Source: Allodiplogaster sudhausi (Eukaryota > Nematoda > Chromadorea > Rhabditida > Diplogasteridae). From it: a DNA stretch of 64,000 nucleotides. Positions 53,397-64,000 of this stretch are shown piece after piece. The notes under the pieces were generated by a model. The model was not told the origin of the DNA. It saw only the letters and a program-made list of their open reading frames with translations, and searched no databases. The stretch is taken from assembly GCA_945643635.1 (NCBI GenBank), contig CALZFC010000167.1:90952-154951 (forward strand). The letters are read 5' to 3'. The first letter of the stretch is position 1, and each line of letters begins with the position of its first letter. A program made the position numbers and the translations under genes.

Positions 53397-54429
53397 ATGG
53401 CGGCGATCTTCATGAAGCTTGTTGTCGCTTGCGGAGTTGGTAAGCAATTCATTTCGCTTTATTATTCAAACTATACATCGAGCAGGGAAATTGATTCTTT
53501 GGGTTTGAATAGTTTATATGGAACTAAATGGTTACAGAAACGGAAAATCTGATGAAGGAGAACTCGTCGAGAGAAGCAAAGCAATCTTCTTCGATGACTT
53601 CCTTTATTGGGTGTAAGCTTGTTAATTAACCCAGCGTTAACTTGATGAATTCGTGACTACGAAAATTGAGTCGAGAAATGTGACCGCGAGTTGTCGTGGC
53701 AAATGAGCGGAAGTCTCCTTCAAGCGGACGATCTCGAACAGGCGCACGCTAATGCTAAAGTCGTATTTCATCAGTTAGTCCGAGCAACCTTTTCCTTTTC
53801 AACGGTCTTGTTCTAGACAATGATCTATCTAGGCTTGAGCGGGAATGGATTCCCCTTCAAGAAGAAACAGCGACAGCTGAAGCAACTCTCAAGGCGATTG
53901 GCGATGAGTTCGCACTTCTGGATGATGATGACTTTATGGAAGAGTTCGATGCTCTTTTCCACAGGCTCGCAATTACGGTCTCTTCTTTTGTTCAGTTTTA
54001 GCTATTACATCCTAATAAATACTCGGATTAGCCTTCGATTTGTTGTTTCTCTCTCTCTCCCTCTCGATCTATCTCTCTCTCTATGTACTATTTCTTTTTT
54101 TATTCCAGAAACTATCGTCTATGGATGACAATGCCTGCAATGCGAATGATCATTCCGCAATTCTGCAGAAAAGTCAGTTTATTAGTAGTTATCCATGGGC
54201 GAGTGAAGTGAATGTTGGTGTTTGAGTTGAGATGGCGGAGTCTTCTCTCGAGTCGCTGAAGGCGTGCTCCTCAGAGTGCTCCGCAGAGCTGGGCGACCCT
54301 TCTCTTGCTGTTCCTTTGTCTCTCAAAAGTTACTTGTTGAGATGTGGGAAAAACGAGTTCAAGACAGCCAACAAACTTCTTGTCTCTGCCAAACTCGAGA
54401 ATCGACGTCTCGAGTCGAAGAGCAATTGA
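53397..54429 (+). CDS. Unrecognised protein, approximate exon chain
   Basis: Plus-strand exon-like blocks: possible start MAAIFMKLVVACGV (53397), DEGELVERSKAIFFDDFLYW (53,545-53,611), CDRELSWQMSGSLLQADDLE (53,675-53,770), DNDLSRLEREWIPLQEE with an acidic DDDDFMEEFDALFHRLAIT (53,815-53,979), a short exon near 54,112-54,170, and a last frame ending RRLESKSN at 54427-54429. Largely helical, Glu/Asp-rich, coiled-coil-like. No family recognised; the first two junctions do not fit in phase, so the start is doubtful. Confidence 0.4.
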
Positions 54430-54559
54430 TAATTTGTCTGCTTTCTCGTTCCTATGCAAAGGACAGTGAAGTAGAAGAACAACACTTTTTTCTACGAGTG
54501 TTCCTAATCTAATTTTTTTGTTTGTGTTCGCCCTATTTGTTTCCCGTGCCCACAGTATT

Positions 54560-54979
54560 ATTGCTACAGGTTCCCCTCGTTTTAGAATTTTTTAAAATCT
54601 GTGAATAGACACCCTGTGTCAGTTGATTACTGAAGGTTAATGTTCCTGTAAGATCTTTGTCAAGATCTATTTAAATTCAAATTTATATAAATAGCCTAAT
54701 ACTGTGCAATCTTGAGTTGAACTCTTAAAATGGATTTGTCCATCTTACGATTGCATTCGCTCTTATGGTGAATGATAAATGTTTTATCGTAACTGACATG
54801 TTTAATGGAGATCAAAGTATATCACAGATGCACGTCATGGAAGCATTACAAGTATTACGAACCCATTAGTTGGATATGTTGGGAACTGGAGAAGTTATTA
54901 GCAGCCGGAATGGTGTTGCATTTGATGAGTCGTATCTTTTTTGATATGGAAAGACGTTGTGTTGTTCCTGAGTCTGTTT
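54560..54979 (+). other. Intergenic region
   Basis: AT-rich sequence between convergent genes; no supported features. Confidence 0.5.
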
Positions 54980-55682
54980 CTACCATGCATAGTCAGAGAC
55001 ATAAGGTACACTCTGATTGCGACAGACACAGAAGGGTCTCATGGCCGACTTCCCCAGTGGGTGGATACAGTCTGCCGCGTGGCCGTACGCGTTCAGTCGC
55101 ACTGCATCCGCCACTGCTGGCACAATGTCGAGTCCGCCCTTGCCAGAAGAAGAGCCCGCCCTTTCTCGCATCAACATCTGTTATGCACTGCGATTAGCTG
55201 CAACTGCGAGTGGTGAGATCTGCGAACCTTGAACTGGCCTTTCCCTGGTTGTGTCTCAATCGAGACCTCATACAATCCTGACGAATTCGATATGAACTTT
55301 ACTTCCACGACCTGAAGTGTCAGCTGAATCTCATGCATTCTCATCAATGCTTTCTCTACCTTTCGCAGAACGAGTTCTTCGCAATAATCCGTCAGATTTT
55401 CGGCTTCAATTTTGTCGTTGATATGATTGACAATGTGGTAGGCAAGGGCTTTGTTCAGAGACTTGTTGCTGAAATCAACTTCTGAGATGGGAGAGAAGAG
55501 AGAAAGAAGAAAGATACCTTGAGGGTGTCATCTCGAAATGGCACATGCAGTATTCGAGAGGAATTGGAAGAGTCTTGCAGTTGCGAGGGCCATCGGGCAG
55601 GGGGCGGAAGATGGAGTCGCCCTTCAGGCCTGTCTCGGCCAGAACACCCGAGAAGTCTTCCCAATCGGACGCGCGGATGGTC

Positions 55683-55726
<44 letters not shown>

Positions 55727-56556
55727 TCTCTCTCTCTCCTCCCTCTCTCTCTCTCCCCTCTCTCTCTCCCCTCTCTCTCTCCCTCTCCCCCCCCTCTCTC
55801 TCTCTCTCACTCACTTTCCCTCTCGCTCTCTCTCTCTCTCCCTCTCTCTCTCTCTCTCCCTCTCTCTCTCTCTCACTTTCCCTCTCGCTCTCTCACTCTC
55901 TCTCTCTCGTTCTCTCTCTCTCTCTCGCTCTCTCTCTCTCTCCCTTCATAGTTTTGTTCAAACTGACGTTAAGGATGTCGATGAAGGTGGCGTGAGTGTC
56001 AAAGTGAGTGAGAAGCTTCTCCGAGTTCTCTCTCATGTTCTTGACGAGTTGCGTCTCCCTCAGCCACGATGGCACTGAGATGTACAGCATCGGGTTGTTG
56101 ATCTCCTGATTTCCCAGAGGCGTTTTGCGTACCTGCACAGCAATTTGTCAACAATCTTTCCATTTTGTATATGTACATAATAAAATATTGGAAGATTGTA
56201 TAATTCCTGGAAAGCCAACTCACGCTTCCCCAGCGGATTCCATGGTCGCCAAGGAAGAAGACGAAGGACTCGTTGAACTGGAAAGGAATTGAAGTAAGAG
56301 AATGAGGAGAGGACGAGACCTCCTTGCGGTGCTTCCAGAGATAGTCATAGAAGTATCCGTCGGTGTGGAACACTCCATCCGCGTAAGTATGGCCGATCTC
56401 ACTCGCCCACACCAGGGCGATCTTCGGATCATCTGTTCACAACATATTTGCCTCGTTCTATATTTCATATTTCTGCTAATTTTGTTGGGTCAGTTTCATC
56501 TATCTTACCTATTTGTTATTCTAAGATCTTTTCCTTCTGCCACCATCTCTGTCTCT

Positions 56557-56612
<56 letters not shown>

Positions 56613-59600
56613 TACTCTCTCGTTCGCTCTCTCCCCTTTTCTGCATGTGTTATGTGGACCCATATTTTAATAGACCCAACCTGGATATGCCTCGATGAAC
56701 TGCGACAAATAGTCAAATACGAAATGATGATATTCGAAACAGTTATCCTTTCCCTGATGAAGAAGAGACGTAGTCAAGTCGTATTCGTACTCAATTTGGA
56801 ACGGCCTGAAGATCGCAGTATTTCATACTATTCAAACAAGACCAGGAATAGATGAATAGGGAGTGATGAATTGATGGGTTATGAGCCGCACCCAAATGTG
56901 TACCCTTATGGTTGATGGGAATGGAGCCAGGTGGGTGATAGGGGTAATAAAGTAGTGGGAGAGGCCATCGAGTGCAGACCACCTCATGTAGTGCGTCGTT
57001 GGAGTCTTCTCGAAGCCAGAGCACTTTGGCCAGTTTATAAATCCGTAAGCCCAGTCCTCCGCGAACAGAGACTTGTAGCCGATCTGGCATGGGAGAAGTG
57101 TGAAGAGAAAATGTAAGAGAATGAATGAGAGAGAGAAGAGTACAATGAGGGGAATAAGAAAAACCTCGGTGAACTGAGACGGAACGAATCCATCCTCGTC
57201 ATGGAAAGAGAAACAAGTTTTATTTCGATCCCAGTCTGGGGGCACACTCGGTTCTCCGTACATCTTTCTGTCCACTGGCACCACTGATTTGCCTAGAGCA
57301 AACAACGATGACAACAGTTTTTTGCATCTAACCATAAAAATGGTACCAACCGAAGAAGAGAGAAACTCCGTTCGGGAGGCTGTTGTCCCCCACTTTGTTG
57401 ACATGGCGGAAATTCATTGCACCGAAGTTTTCTTCAAGAAAGGCGATCGTCTTTGGAAGAGATCTAAAGTGTGAACTGGGGTGAGAAGATAGTATAGCTG
57501 ATTGTTAGTTTCGCTCTTTTCTTTTTACAAAGATGGAAGACAGAAGCAGGTGAGCACACTAAAATGAGAGTAAGAGGGGCAGAGAGAGAGAGAGAGATAG
57601 GAAAGAGAGAGCGAACCGCCATGCTTGGGTGTTGGCAACCGAGTCGAGCAGAATGATGTAGACTGACGGCATTTTCTTGTTCTCTTTCGAGGCCTTCTTT
57701 TCTTTTTCCTTTGGAGATTTGCTGAAAATAGAAGAGAACAGCGCTAATCCTCCTTCTCCCCCCAGACGAACGAAGAATCTGCTCGGGACTTATTGACGAC
57801 TTGCGTGTGCAGCCACTGGTGGACTGTCGTGTCATTCTTATCCCAGCAAATTACCTGCCAAGATGGATACCGTAGCCAGAGACAAATACTGTAGTTTAGT
57901 AACCTTGATGACGTCAGCATCATGAAGATGCTCGTCTTCTCCTTTTTCTGGCAAGAGCCTCCACGACCCTCCCTTGGTCCAATAGTCTCCATTCGGATAG
58001 ACGGATCTGCTTGCAGAGAACTTCTCTTCGTGATCGGACACTCTTTTCTATTTCGTCCCTTGCAAGTCAACTGCCTGAGCATTCGGTCGCGCACCCATAA
58101 TAACTTAAGACAGCATGTCTGTAACCTTTGAGCACGACCTGCACTGGGGAATTTTTTTCGATTTCGCTTATGAAAATTGGCTCACCTATACAACTCGACG
58201 TCCTCTACAACATACCGTACATTTTAATTTTTTTTCAGAAAAATTCCGTTCGGGAAACAGTACAGTACCCTTCAAAATATGATGAACCATAACTCGGCTA
58301 ATTTTCCGAATTTGACGAAATCAAAGATACCGTTCCACGGAGGGTACCCCCTTCCGGTTTGAGAGAATTTTGGTGCGTCGAACTGTAAATTTCTTAAGTT
58401 TTCCACAATCGTATTGTGTGACACAAACGTAACGGAACTTCAAAATCCTTAGCGAAGGTGAAATTGCTGGCAAATTGCCAGTTGCCAGAATTTTCAAATT
58501 AATGACCACATATTACGGTAACTTTTGGAGGAGTTGCCTAAATTTTCAAATTAATGACCACATATTACGGTAACTTTTGGAGGAGTTTAAATCACTTCGA
58601 TCGATGCATTTGGAGGAGAGCTATATGCTGTGCCTAGCCGCGACGCATGAAACGGGCGCAACGCGGATTTGGTGTGCTCTCAAACCGGAAGAATTTGTAT
58701 GACCCGTACCCTCCGTGCCGTTCGATAGCCCGTTGGACGCTCTTCAATTTTGATCTTACGTAAAATATTCTAAAAAATATTTTCGACCCAAAACACGGCC
58801 CTGAACATTTTTGTGACCACTTTTTGGCAAATTTTTGTTCATTTTTGAAAGAGTACCCTGCAGTTTTTTTGATATGGTGTAGCGCGTGAAATTTGCTATA
58901 AGAATTCGTTTCAGTCAATAACATAGCGGTAGGCACACCTTGCGAAAAATGCGCACGAGTCGGTCAAAATGGCGCATTTTCGGTCGCCGAGACACAGTGC
59001 AAGCGCATTCATCGATCCATAACTACGCTCAATCTTAATATTACAAATCGTAAGTATATCATCTAAGAGCTCTCATGGAGATCTTCAAATGTTACATACA
59101 TACTTTTATTGAAAAGTTTGGATTTATATGGGAAATTTCGTTCTGAATAATAAGAAGGCTTAAAAAACTACTTCAGAAATGTTTCCACATGCCGAATCAT
59201 ACATCAAAAGAAAGAGGATGAAATTTGGTACAAGGTGAACCCCTTTAAATAAAATTCCATTACTACGATCTTTTGTTATAAGCCAAAAGAGAAGGGCCAG
59301 TAGCGTCACTGTCATTTCGAGCGAGAATTCATAGTTTAGTTTATTCGAATTAGAATATTCCAATCCTTTTTTTCTACACATTTCCCACTAGGCCTTGTTA
59401 TCCTATTCTTATGGCTTATAACAAAAGAGAGTAAGCATGGAATTTCATTTAAAGGGGTTCACCTTGTACCAAATTTCATCCCCTTTCTTTTGATGTATGA
59501 TTCGGCATGTGGAAACGTTTCTGAAGTAGTTTTTTAAGATTTCTTATTATTCAGAACGAAATTTCCCATATAAATCCAAACTTTTCAATAAAAGTATGTA

Positions 59601-60708
59601 TGTAACATTTGAAGATCTCCATGAGAGCTCTTAGATGATATACTTACGATTTTGTAATATTAAGATTGAGCGTAGTTATGGATCGATGAATGCGCTTGCA
59701 CTGTGTCTCGGCGACCGAAAATGCGCCATTTTGACCGACTCGCGCGCATTTTTCGCAAGGTGCGCCTACCGCTATGTTATTGACTGAAACGAATTCTTGT
59801 AGCAAATTTCACGCGCTACAACATATCAAAAAACTGCAGGGTACTCTTTCCAAAATGAACAAAAATTTTCCAAAAGTGGTCACAAAAATGTTCAGGGCCG
59901 TGTTTTGGGTCGAAAATATTTTTTAGAATATTTTACGTAAGATCAAAATTGAAGAGCGTTCAACGGGCTATCGAACGGTATCTTTGATTTCGTCAAATTC
60001 GGAAAATTAGCCGAGTTATGGTTCATCATATTTTGAAGGGTACTGTACTATTTCCCGAACGGAATTTTTCTGAAAAAAATTAAAATGTACGGTATGTTGT
60101 AGAGGACGTCGAGTTGTATAGGTGAGCCAATTTTCATAAGCGAAATCGAAAAAAAATTCCCCAGTGCAGCACCCAATAATGCCGTGCTCGAGTCTTATGG
60201 AGAGGCTGTCTTAAATAAATCTGTACCTTGCCCAGCATCGCACTTCTTCGGGAATTGCTGCGTTTTCATTGCGAGAAATTCTGCGGTCCTTCAGCGTCGT
60301 CCAAGGAATGTAATCACGGTTGCACTCTCTGGAACAATCGCATTCTGACAAGACTTATTCAGTAAGAATAATAATAAGATGGCTCGAGTGACTTGATTGG
60401 ATCCCAGTTAACGTAGCTGAGGGCGATGACATCTGCAGTGAATCCACTTCTAGGCCAGACCGGCAAGTGGCAAGAGTCGAAAATGTCCTCTCTCCGCACT
60501 GTAAAAGGAGCACGTCAACAGCAAAAGCGCTCTCAAAACAATTACTCTTGCGAAAATTGGAATTTCCACGATGTGGAAGATTCTCGATAAGACGGCCGTA
60601 GAGAAGAGCGTAGAGAGCAGCGAGAGAAACGAGGAAACAGAAAAGAGTCGTTCGGAGAGAGGGAAGAACTCGCGGAAACCCAAGCTCTTCTAAGGAATCA
60701 ACTGCCAT
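54980..60708 (-). CDS. DUF229-family type II membrane protein (sulfatase/phosphatase-like fold)
   Basis: DUF229 proteins are greatly expanded in nematodes; function uncertain. Start MAVDSLEELGFPRV (Met 60708), then a membrane anchor (TTLFCFLVSLAALYALLYG), SCHLPVWPRSGF (60,470), CNRDYIPWTTLKDR (60,300), YPNGDYWTKGGSW (57,990), MPSVYIILLDSVANTQAW (57,650), RSLPKTIAFLEENFGAMNFR with HVNKVGDNSLPNG (57,450-57,370), SLFAEDWAYGFINWP, CFEYHHFVFDYLSQFIEAYP, FNESFVFFLGDHGIRWGS (56,260), NPMLYISVPSWL, FDTHATFIDIL, NCKTLPIPLEYCMC (55,560), and the C-terminal RLNAYGHAADCI...CVC. LLDS and GDHG correspond to the metal-site motifs of the alkaline-phosphatase-like fold. A TTAA element (58,109-60,210) sits in an intron. 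Confidence 0.85.
55689..55946. repeat. Long (CT)n microsatellite in a DUF229 intron
   Basis: About 250 bp of CTCTCT with CCCT and TATC interruptions, between the exons encoding NCKTLPIP and FDTHATF. Confidence 0.97.
58109..60210. mobile_element. TTAA-flanked foldback element 2
   Basis: 2,102 bp between TTAA copies (58105-58108 and 60211-60214). Ends GACAGCATGTCTGTAA and GACAGCCTCTCCATAA resemble those of element 1; both continue to CTGCACTGGGGAATTTTTTT. Two arms of about 0.6-1.0 kb form an almost complete hairpin centred near 59,390, with the 382-bp MITE in the left arm. No coding sequence; non-autonomous relative of element 1. Confidence 0.88.
58336..58717. mobile_element. 382-bp MITE, copy B
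   Basis: Same length and ends as 50,597-50,978 but in the opposite orientation. Flanked by the 6-bp duplication CCGTTC (58330-58335 and 58718-58723); the right arm of the host element shows the empty site. Confidence 0.93.
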
Positions 60709-60789
60709 CTCCTGCACCACAGTTTTTACTTTTCTTTGCATTAGATTAGACCTTTTTCTTGGACTGACGATGGTTGGAAGGAGCATTGG

Positions 60790-61470
60790 TCCACTTCACG
60801 TTTACTTTAGTGTCTGGACGAAGAGAAACAACAGCAGACCGAGGGAACTGTCATGAACTGTCAGACTCTGTCCATTCAACATCTCATGGTCTGCAGATAA
60901 GATATCTTGAAGGAATACAGAGAACAAAACAATTGTCATTCATATAGAGTCTTCGAGAGAAATTGACAGAGAGGATAGTGGAAGACGAGCATGGCGCTTG
61001 CTATGCAATTCATACGTAGAATAAGGGCAGAAGGCAGAGAGAACGACGAGTCATCAATGCTTAATAGGCACACATAACAGTGCTTTGCTCTGCTGAGGAA
61101 GGGCGGCTTGCTTCTAGAGAGGGAAAGAGATAGAGAGAAAGAGAAAGATAGAAAGAAAGAGAAATAGAAATAGAGAGAGAGAGAGAAAGAAAACGATAAG
61201 TAAGGAAATTTATATATTTATATGTAGCATAAGAACAGGTTCAAAAATGTGCAGAAGCAATGCAGAATATGGACGACTGAAGTCGGCATCACACTCCACT
61301 GGGGGCACGCAGCTGGACTACTCAACCCACTCGAATATCCCTCTCAAAGGTTTTATCTCTGTCTATGTTCATGACTATCTCTCCCTCCCTCTCTGTTTCT
61401 TTATCTCTCTGTTTCCTCTCTATCTCTTTCCTTCTCTCTTTTTGCCCTTTTTTTTACCTCGGATTCAGTG
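60790..61470 (+). other. Intergenic region
   Basis: Upstream of the DUF229 gene; contains GA-rich runs at 61,117-61,190. No supported gene. Confidence 0.5.
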
Positions 61471-61562
61471 GATTTTCCCTCTTGTTAGACTCACCTTTCT
61501 TTTGCCCCTTATATTCACAATTCTTCTCCACTTCCAAAATACCCATCTCATTCTGACTCTTC

Positions 61563-61618
<56 letters not shown>

Positions 61619-62293
61619 TTCTCTCACTCTCTTCTCTCTCTCGGTTTTCTCTGCTCTCTCAATCTGACTCTCTGTCTCCGTTGTCACTGCTCTCATTCAA
61701 CTCTCAACTTCTATTTGTTTCACAAAACGCATCCTTCCCCATGTGTGTATATCCTTGTTCTAATTCGTCAAGCGGATTTCGCTTCCAATGCGATAGAAAA
61801 ACACGGAAAGGATCGATGTCACGGAAGAGGAATAGTTTCAGATTTTCATCCTTTGTTTCTATATTTGCACAAATTTTCAAATCATCGAGCAATACAGTTT
61901 TTCCCTCTTTATTTTTTTCCAATTCAGAAGTAAGCGGAAAATATATATGTACGTATAATAAATACATATATGCAATATGAAGAGAAAGGCCATCCATGAC
62001 ATGTGGAGCAATATTTGCTAACCGTAGACTGTTCAGACTCGTTTGAAAAGGGAAAGTGAGGTAAGGAATCAAAGAACGGTAAGCAGAAGGACTAATCATG
62101 TATACAATTCACATCAACGGTATGTTTTGTGATACATTCAAATATTTACGTTTATGTATTCAGACGACATTGTATAATTTATTTTATATTAATTTTTTTC
62201 TGAATTTTGATGCCTTTAGTTGTCTTATTGTTAGTGACTACTGAGGCTGCCCTAGCCGTGGAAGTGAAGAGACGAGTGGAGAGGGTTGGAAGA
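61471..62293. repeat. Tandem duplication, copy 1
   Basis: 823-bp unit starting GATTTTCCCTCTTGTTAGAC and ending GAGAGGGTTGGAAGA; directly followed by copy 2. Includes a CT microsatellite and, at its right end, a copy of the 3' end of the second DUF229 gene. Confidence 0.93.
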
Positions 62294-62385
62294 GATTTTC
62301 CCTCTTGTTAGACTCACCTTTCTTTTGCCCCTTATATTCACAATTCTTCTCCACTTCCAAAATACCCATCTCATTCTGACTCTTC

Positions 62386-62428
<43 letters not shown>

Positions 62429-63124
62429 CTCTCGCTATTCTCTCACTCTCTTCTCTCTCTCGCTCTCTCTCTCGGTTTTCTCTGCTCTCTCAATCTGACT
62501 CTCTGTCTCCGTTGTCACTGCTCTCATTCAACTCTCAACTTCTATTTGTTTCACAAACGCATCCTTCCCCATGTGTGTATATCCTTGTTCTAATTCGTCA
62601 AGCGGATTTCGCTTCCAATGCGATAGAAAAACACGGAAAGGATCGATGTCACGGAAGAGGAATAGTTTCAGATTTTCATCCTTTGTTTCTATATTTGCAC
62701 AAATTTTCAAATCATCGAGCAATACAGTTTTTTCCCTCTTTATTTTTTCCAATTCAGAAGTAAGCGGAAAAATATATATGTACGTATAATAAATACATAT
62801 ATGCAATATGAAGAGAAAGGCCATCCATGACATGTGGAGCAATATTTGCTAACCGTAGACTGTTCAGACTCGTTTGAAAAGGGAAAGTGAGGTAAGAATC
62901 AAAGAACGGTAAGCAGAAGGACTAATCATGTATACAATTCACATCAACGGTATGTTTTGTGATACATTCAAAATATTTACGTTTATGTATTCAGACGGCA
63001 TTGTATAATTTATTTTATATTAATTTTTTTCTGAATTTTGATGCCTTTAGTTGTCTTATTGTTAGTGACTACTGAGGCTGCCCTAGCCGTGGAAGTGAAG
63101 AGACGAGTGGAGAGGGTTGGAAGA
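62294..63124. repeat. Tandem duplication, copy 2
   Basis: 831 bp; differs from copy 1 mainly by single-base indels, CT-tract length and one GACGACAT/GACGGCAT change. Its right end continues into the DUF229 coding sequence. Confidence 0.93.
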
Positions 63125-64000
63125 GACCGGCAGAAACAGAAAGGCCGTAGATCATTCAGAGAGATGCAGTCGCCCGATCTACCGTAGGTGTTCAGACGGC
63201 TAAGGCTGCTCTCAATGATGGAGAAGGGAGAGTCCGAACGAGCAAGGGCCTTCAAGAGTCTACTCTATGTTTCACCGTCTGTCACAATGAACGACCACCT
63301 TGAACTTGCCGCCACCCGGAGAAGCGGCTACAGTAATCTCGTAGAATGAATCGTTGCCATGGGCACGAACAAGAGAGAAGTCGAGCAACTCAATTTGACA
63401 GCGGGTAAAGAAAGGGAGAAAGAGGGGAATGAAATAGGAGGGATAGAAAAAAAATATAATGATTAGGACCTTGCTGAGTGAGAGAGTCGCACACTTCTTC
63501 TCCACTTTCGTATTCTTCAGAATACCATTAACTACACTTATGACCTTCTCTGCTGCCTTCACACTTTCCAGCGAGGTTTGGCTTCAAAGAATTAGATTTG
63601 GAAGGAAGGGTTAACGTGGCTTAGACTGGCGAACTTCACTGGTGATCGTTGCATGTCACAGAGGCAGAACTCGATAGGAATGGGCAGTGTTCGGCAGTTT
63701 CTTTCTCCAGGGGGCAGCGGGCGGAGGAGGGAAGCCCCTCGGGCAGTTTCATTCCACTTGGAGGACCAATCCGAGAAGCCAGAGAAGGACGCGCACTTCA
63801 ATCAAGGATTCTACAGTAATCAAAGTAACGAGATTGAAGGAGAACCTCAAGAATGTCAACGAGGGTTGCATGGGCATCGAACATTGTGAGAAGTCGATCA
63901 GAGTTACGATGCATATTCGGCAATAACGCGGCATTCTCACTCAGCCATCTGGCAATCTCACTCTTCTCGCCCTCTCTCTCTTTCTCTCTCTCTCTCTTCT
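63010..64000 (-). CDS. Second DUF229-family gene, 3' part (5' end outside window)
   Basis: Same family and strand as the 55-60.7-kb gene. Blocks in order from the window edge: IARWLSENAALLPNMH...LLTMFDAHATLVDILE (63,955-63,850), NCRTLPIPIEFCLCDM (63,690), VEKKCATLSL (63,510), YEITVAASPGGGKFKVVVHC (63,340-63,270) and the C-terminal RLNTYGRSGDCI with PFCFC (63,220-63,130), stop near 63010. Aligns block for block with the upstream paralogue, so the two arose by tandem duplication. Confidence 0.8.

Noticed and set aside
55519..55995. 158-codon plus-strand frame rich in Ser/Leu
   Set aside because: CT microsatellite plus the antisense of a DUF229 exon.

Overview
The window is nuclear DNA of a nematode. 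The evidence is a nematode polyprotein allergen (NPA) gene with near-identical repeat units, an onchocystatin-like cystatin, two DUF229-family genes in tandem, an antistasin-plus-Kunitz secreted protein, and many small exons split by introns that are often under 100 bp. Species and clade cannot be fixed from sequence alone. Many homology-forced 3' splice sites end in AAG or GAG instead of the CAG consensus.

Layout. 1-11,677 (+): an NPA gene, open at its 5' end, with one coding exon split by a complete 7.5-kb Ty3/gypsy-type LTR retrotransposon (3,092-10,597, read on the minus strand). 11.7-12.3 kb (+): a short laminin-EGF gene fragment. 13 kb (+): cystatin. 14.2-22.8 kb (+): a USP8/UBPY-like deubiquitinase whose intron carries a 4.4-kb TTAA-flanked foldback transposon. 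24.1-27.0 kb (+): a secreted antistasin/Kunitz protein with a 2.1-kb GC-AG intron. 27.8-33.3 kb (-): COA8 (with a tRNA-Ala in one intron), QTRT2, TFIIF-beta and a MEA1-like gene. 33.4-36.0 kb (+): ADCK1, divergent from the MEA1-like gene across a perfect 50-bp palindrome. 36.4-37.1 kb (-): an unrecognised gene. 37.9-46.4 kb (+): RAD50. 46.8-50.1 kb (-): an unrecognised multipass membrane protein. 50.5-53.2 kb: a second TTAA foldback element containing Ariadne-type IBR exon fragments and two further inserted MITEs. 53.4-54.4 kb (+): an unrecognised gene. 55.0-60.7 kb (-): a DUF229 gene with a third TTAA foldback element in an intron. 61.5-63.1 kb: an ~0.82-kb tandem duplication. 63.0-64.0 kb (-): the 3' part of a second DUF229 gene.

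The host genes are mostly unrelated housekeeping genes (DNA repair, tRNA modification, transcription, mitochondrial assembly, ubiquitin removal) with secreted nematode proteins among them; no operon-like logic links them. The most striking layer is mobile DNA. A very young LTR element has broken the NPA gene. Three long-inverted-repeat elements share TTAA target duplications; one carries a multi-exon transposase-like gene and another carries pieces of a host gene. Nested in these are a 382-bp MITE with 6-bp duplications (two copies) and a GC-rich hAT-type MITE with an 8-bp duplication. Exon boundaries below were read by eye from splice motifs and homology; they are approximate unless stated.
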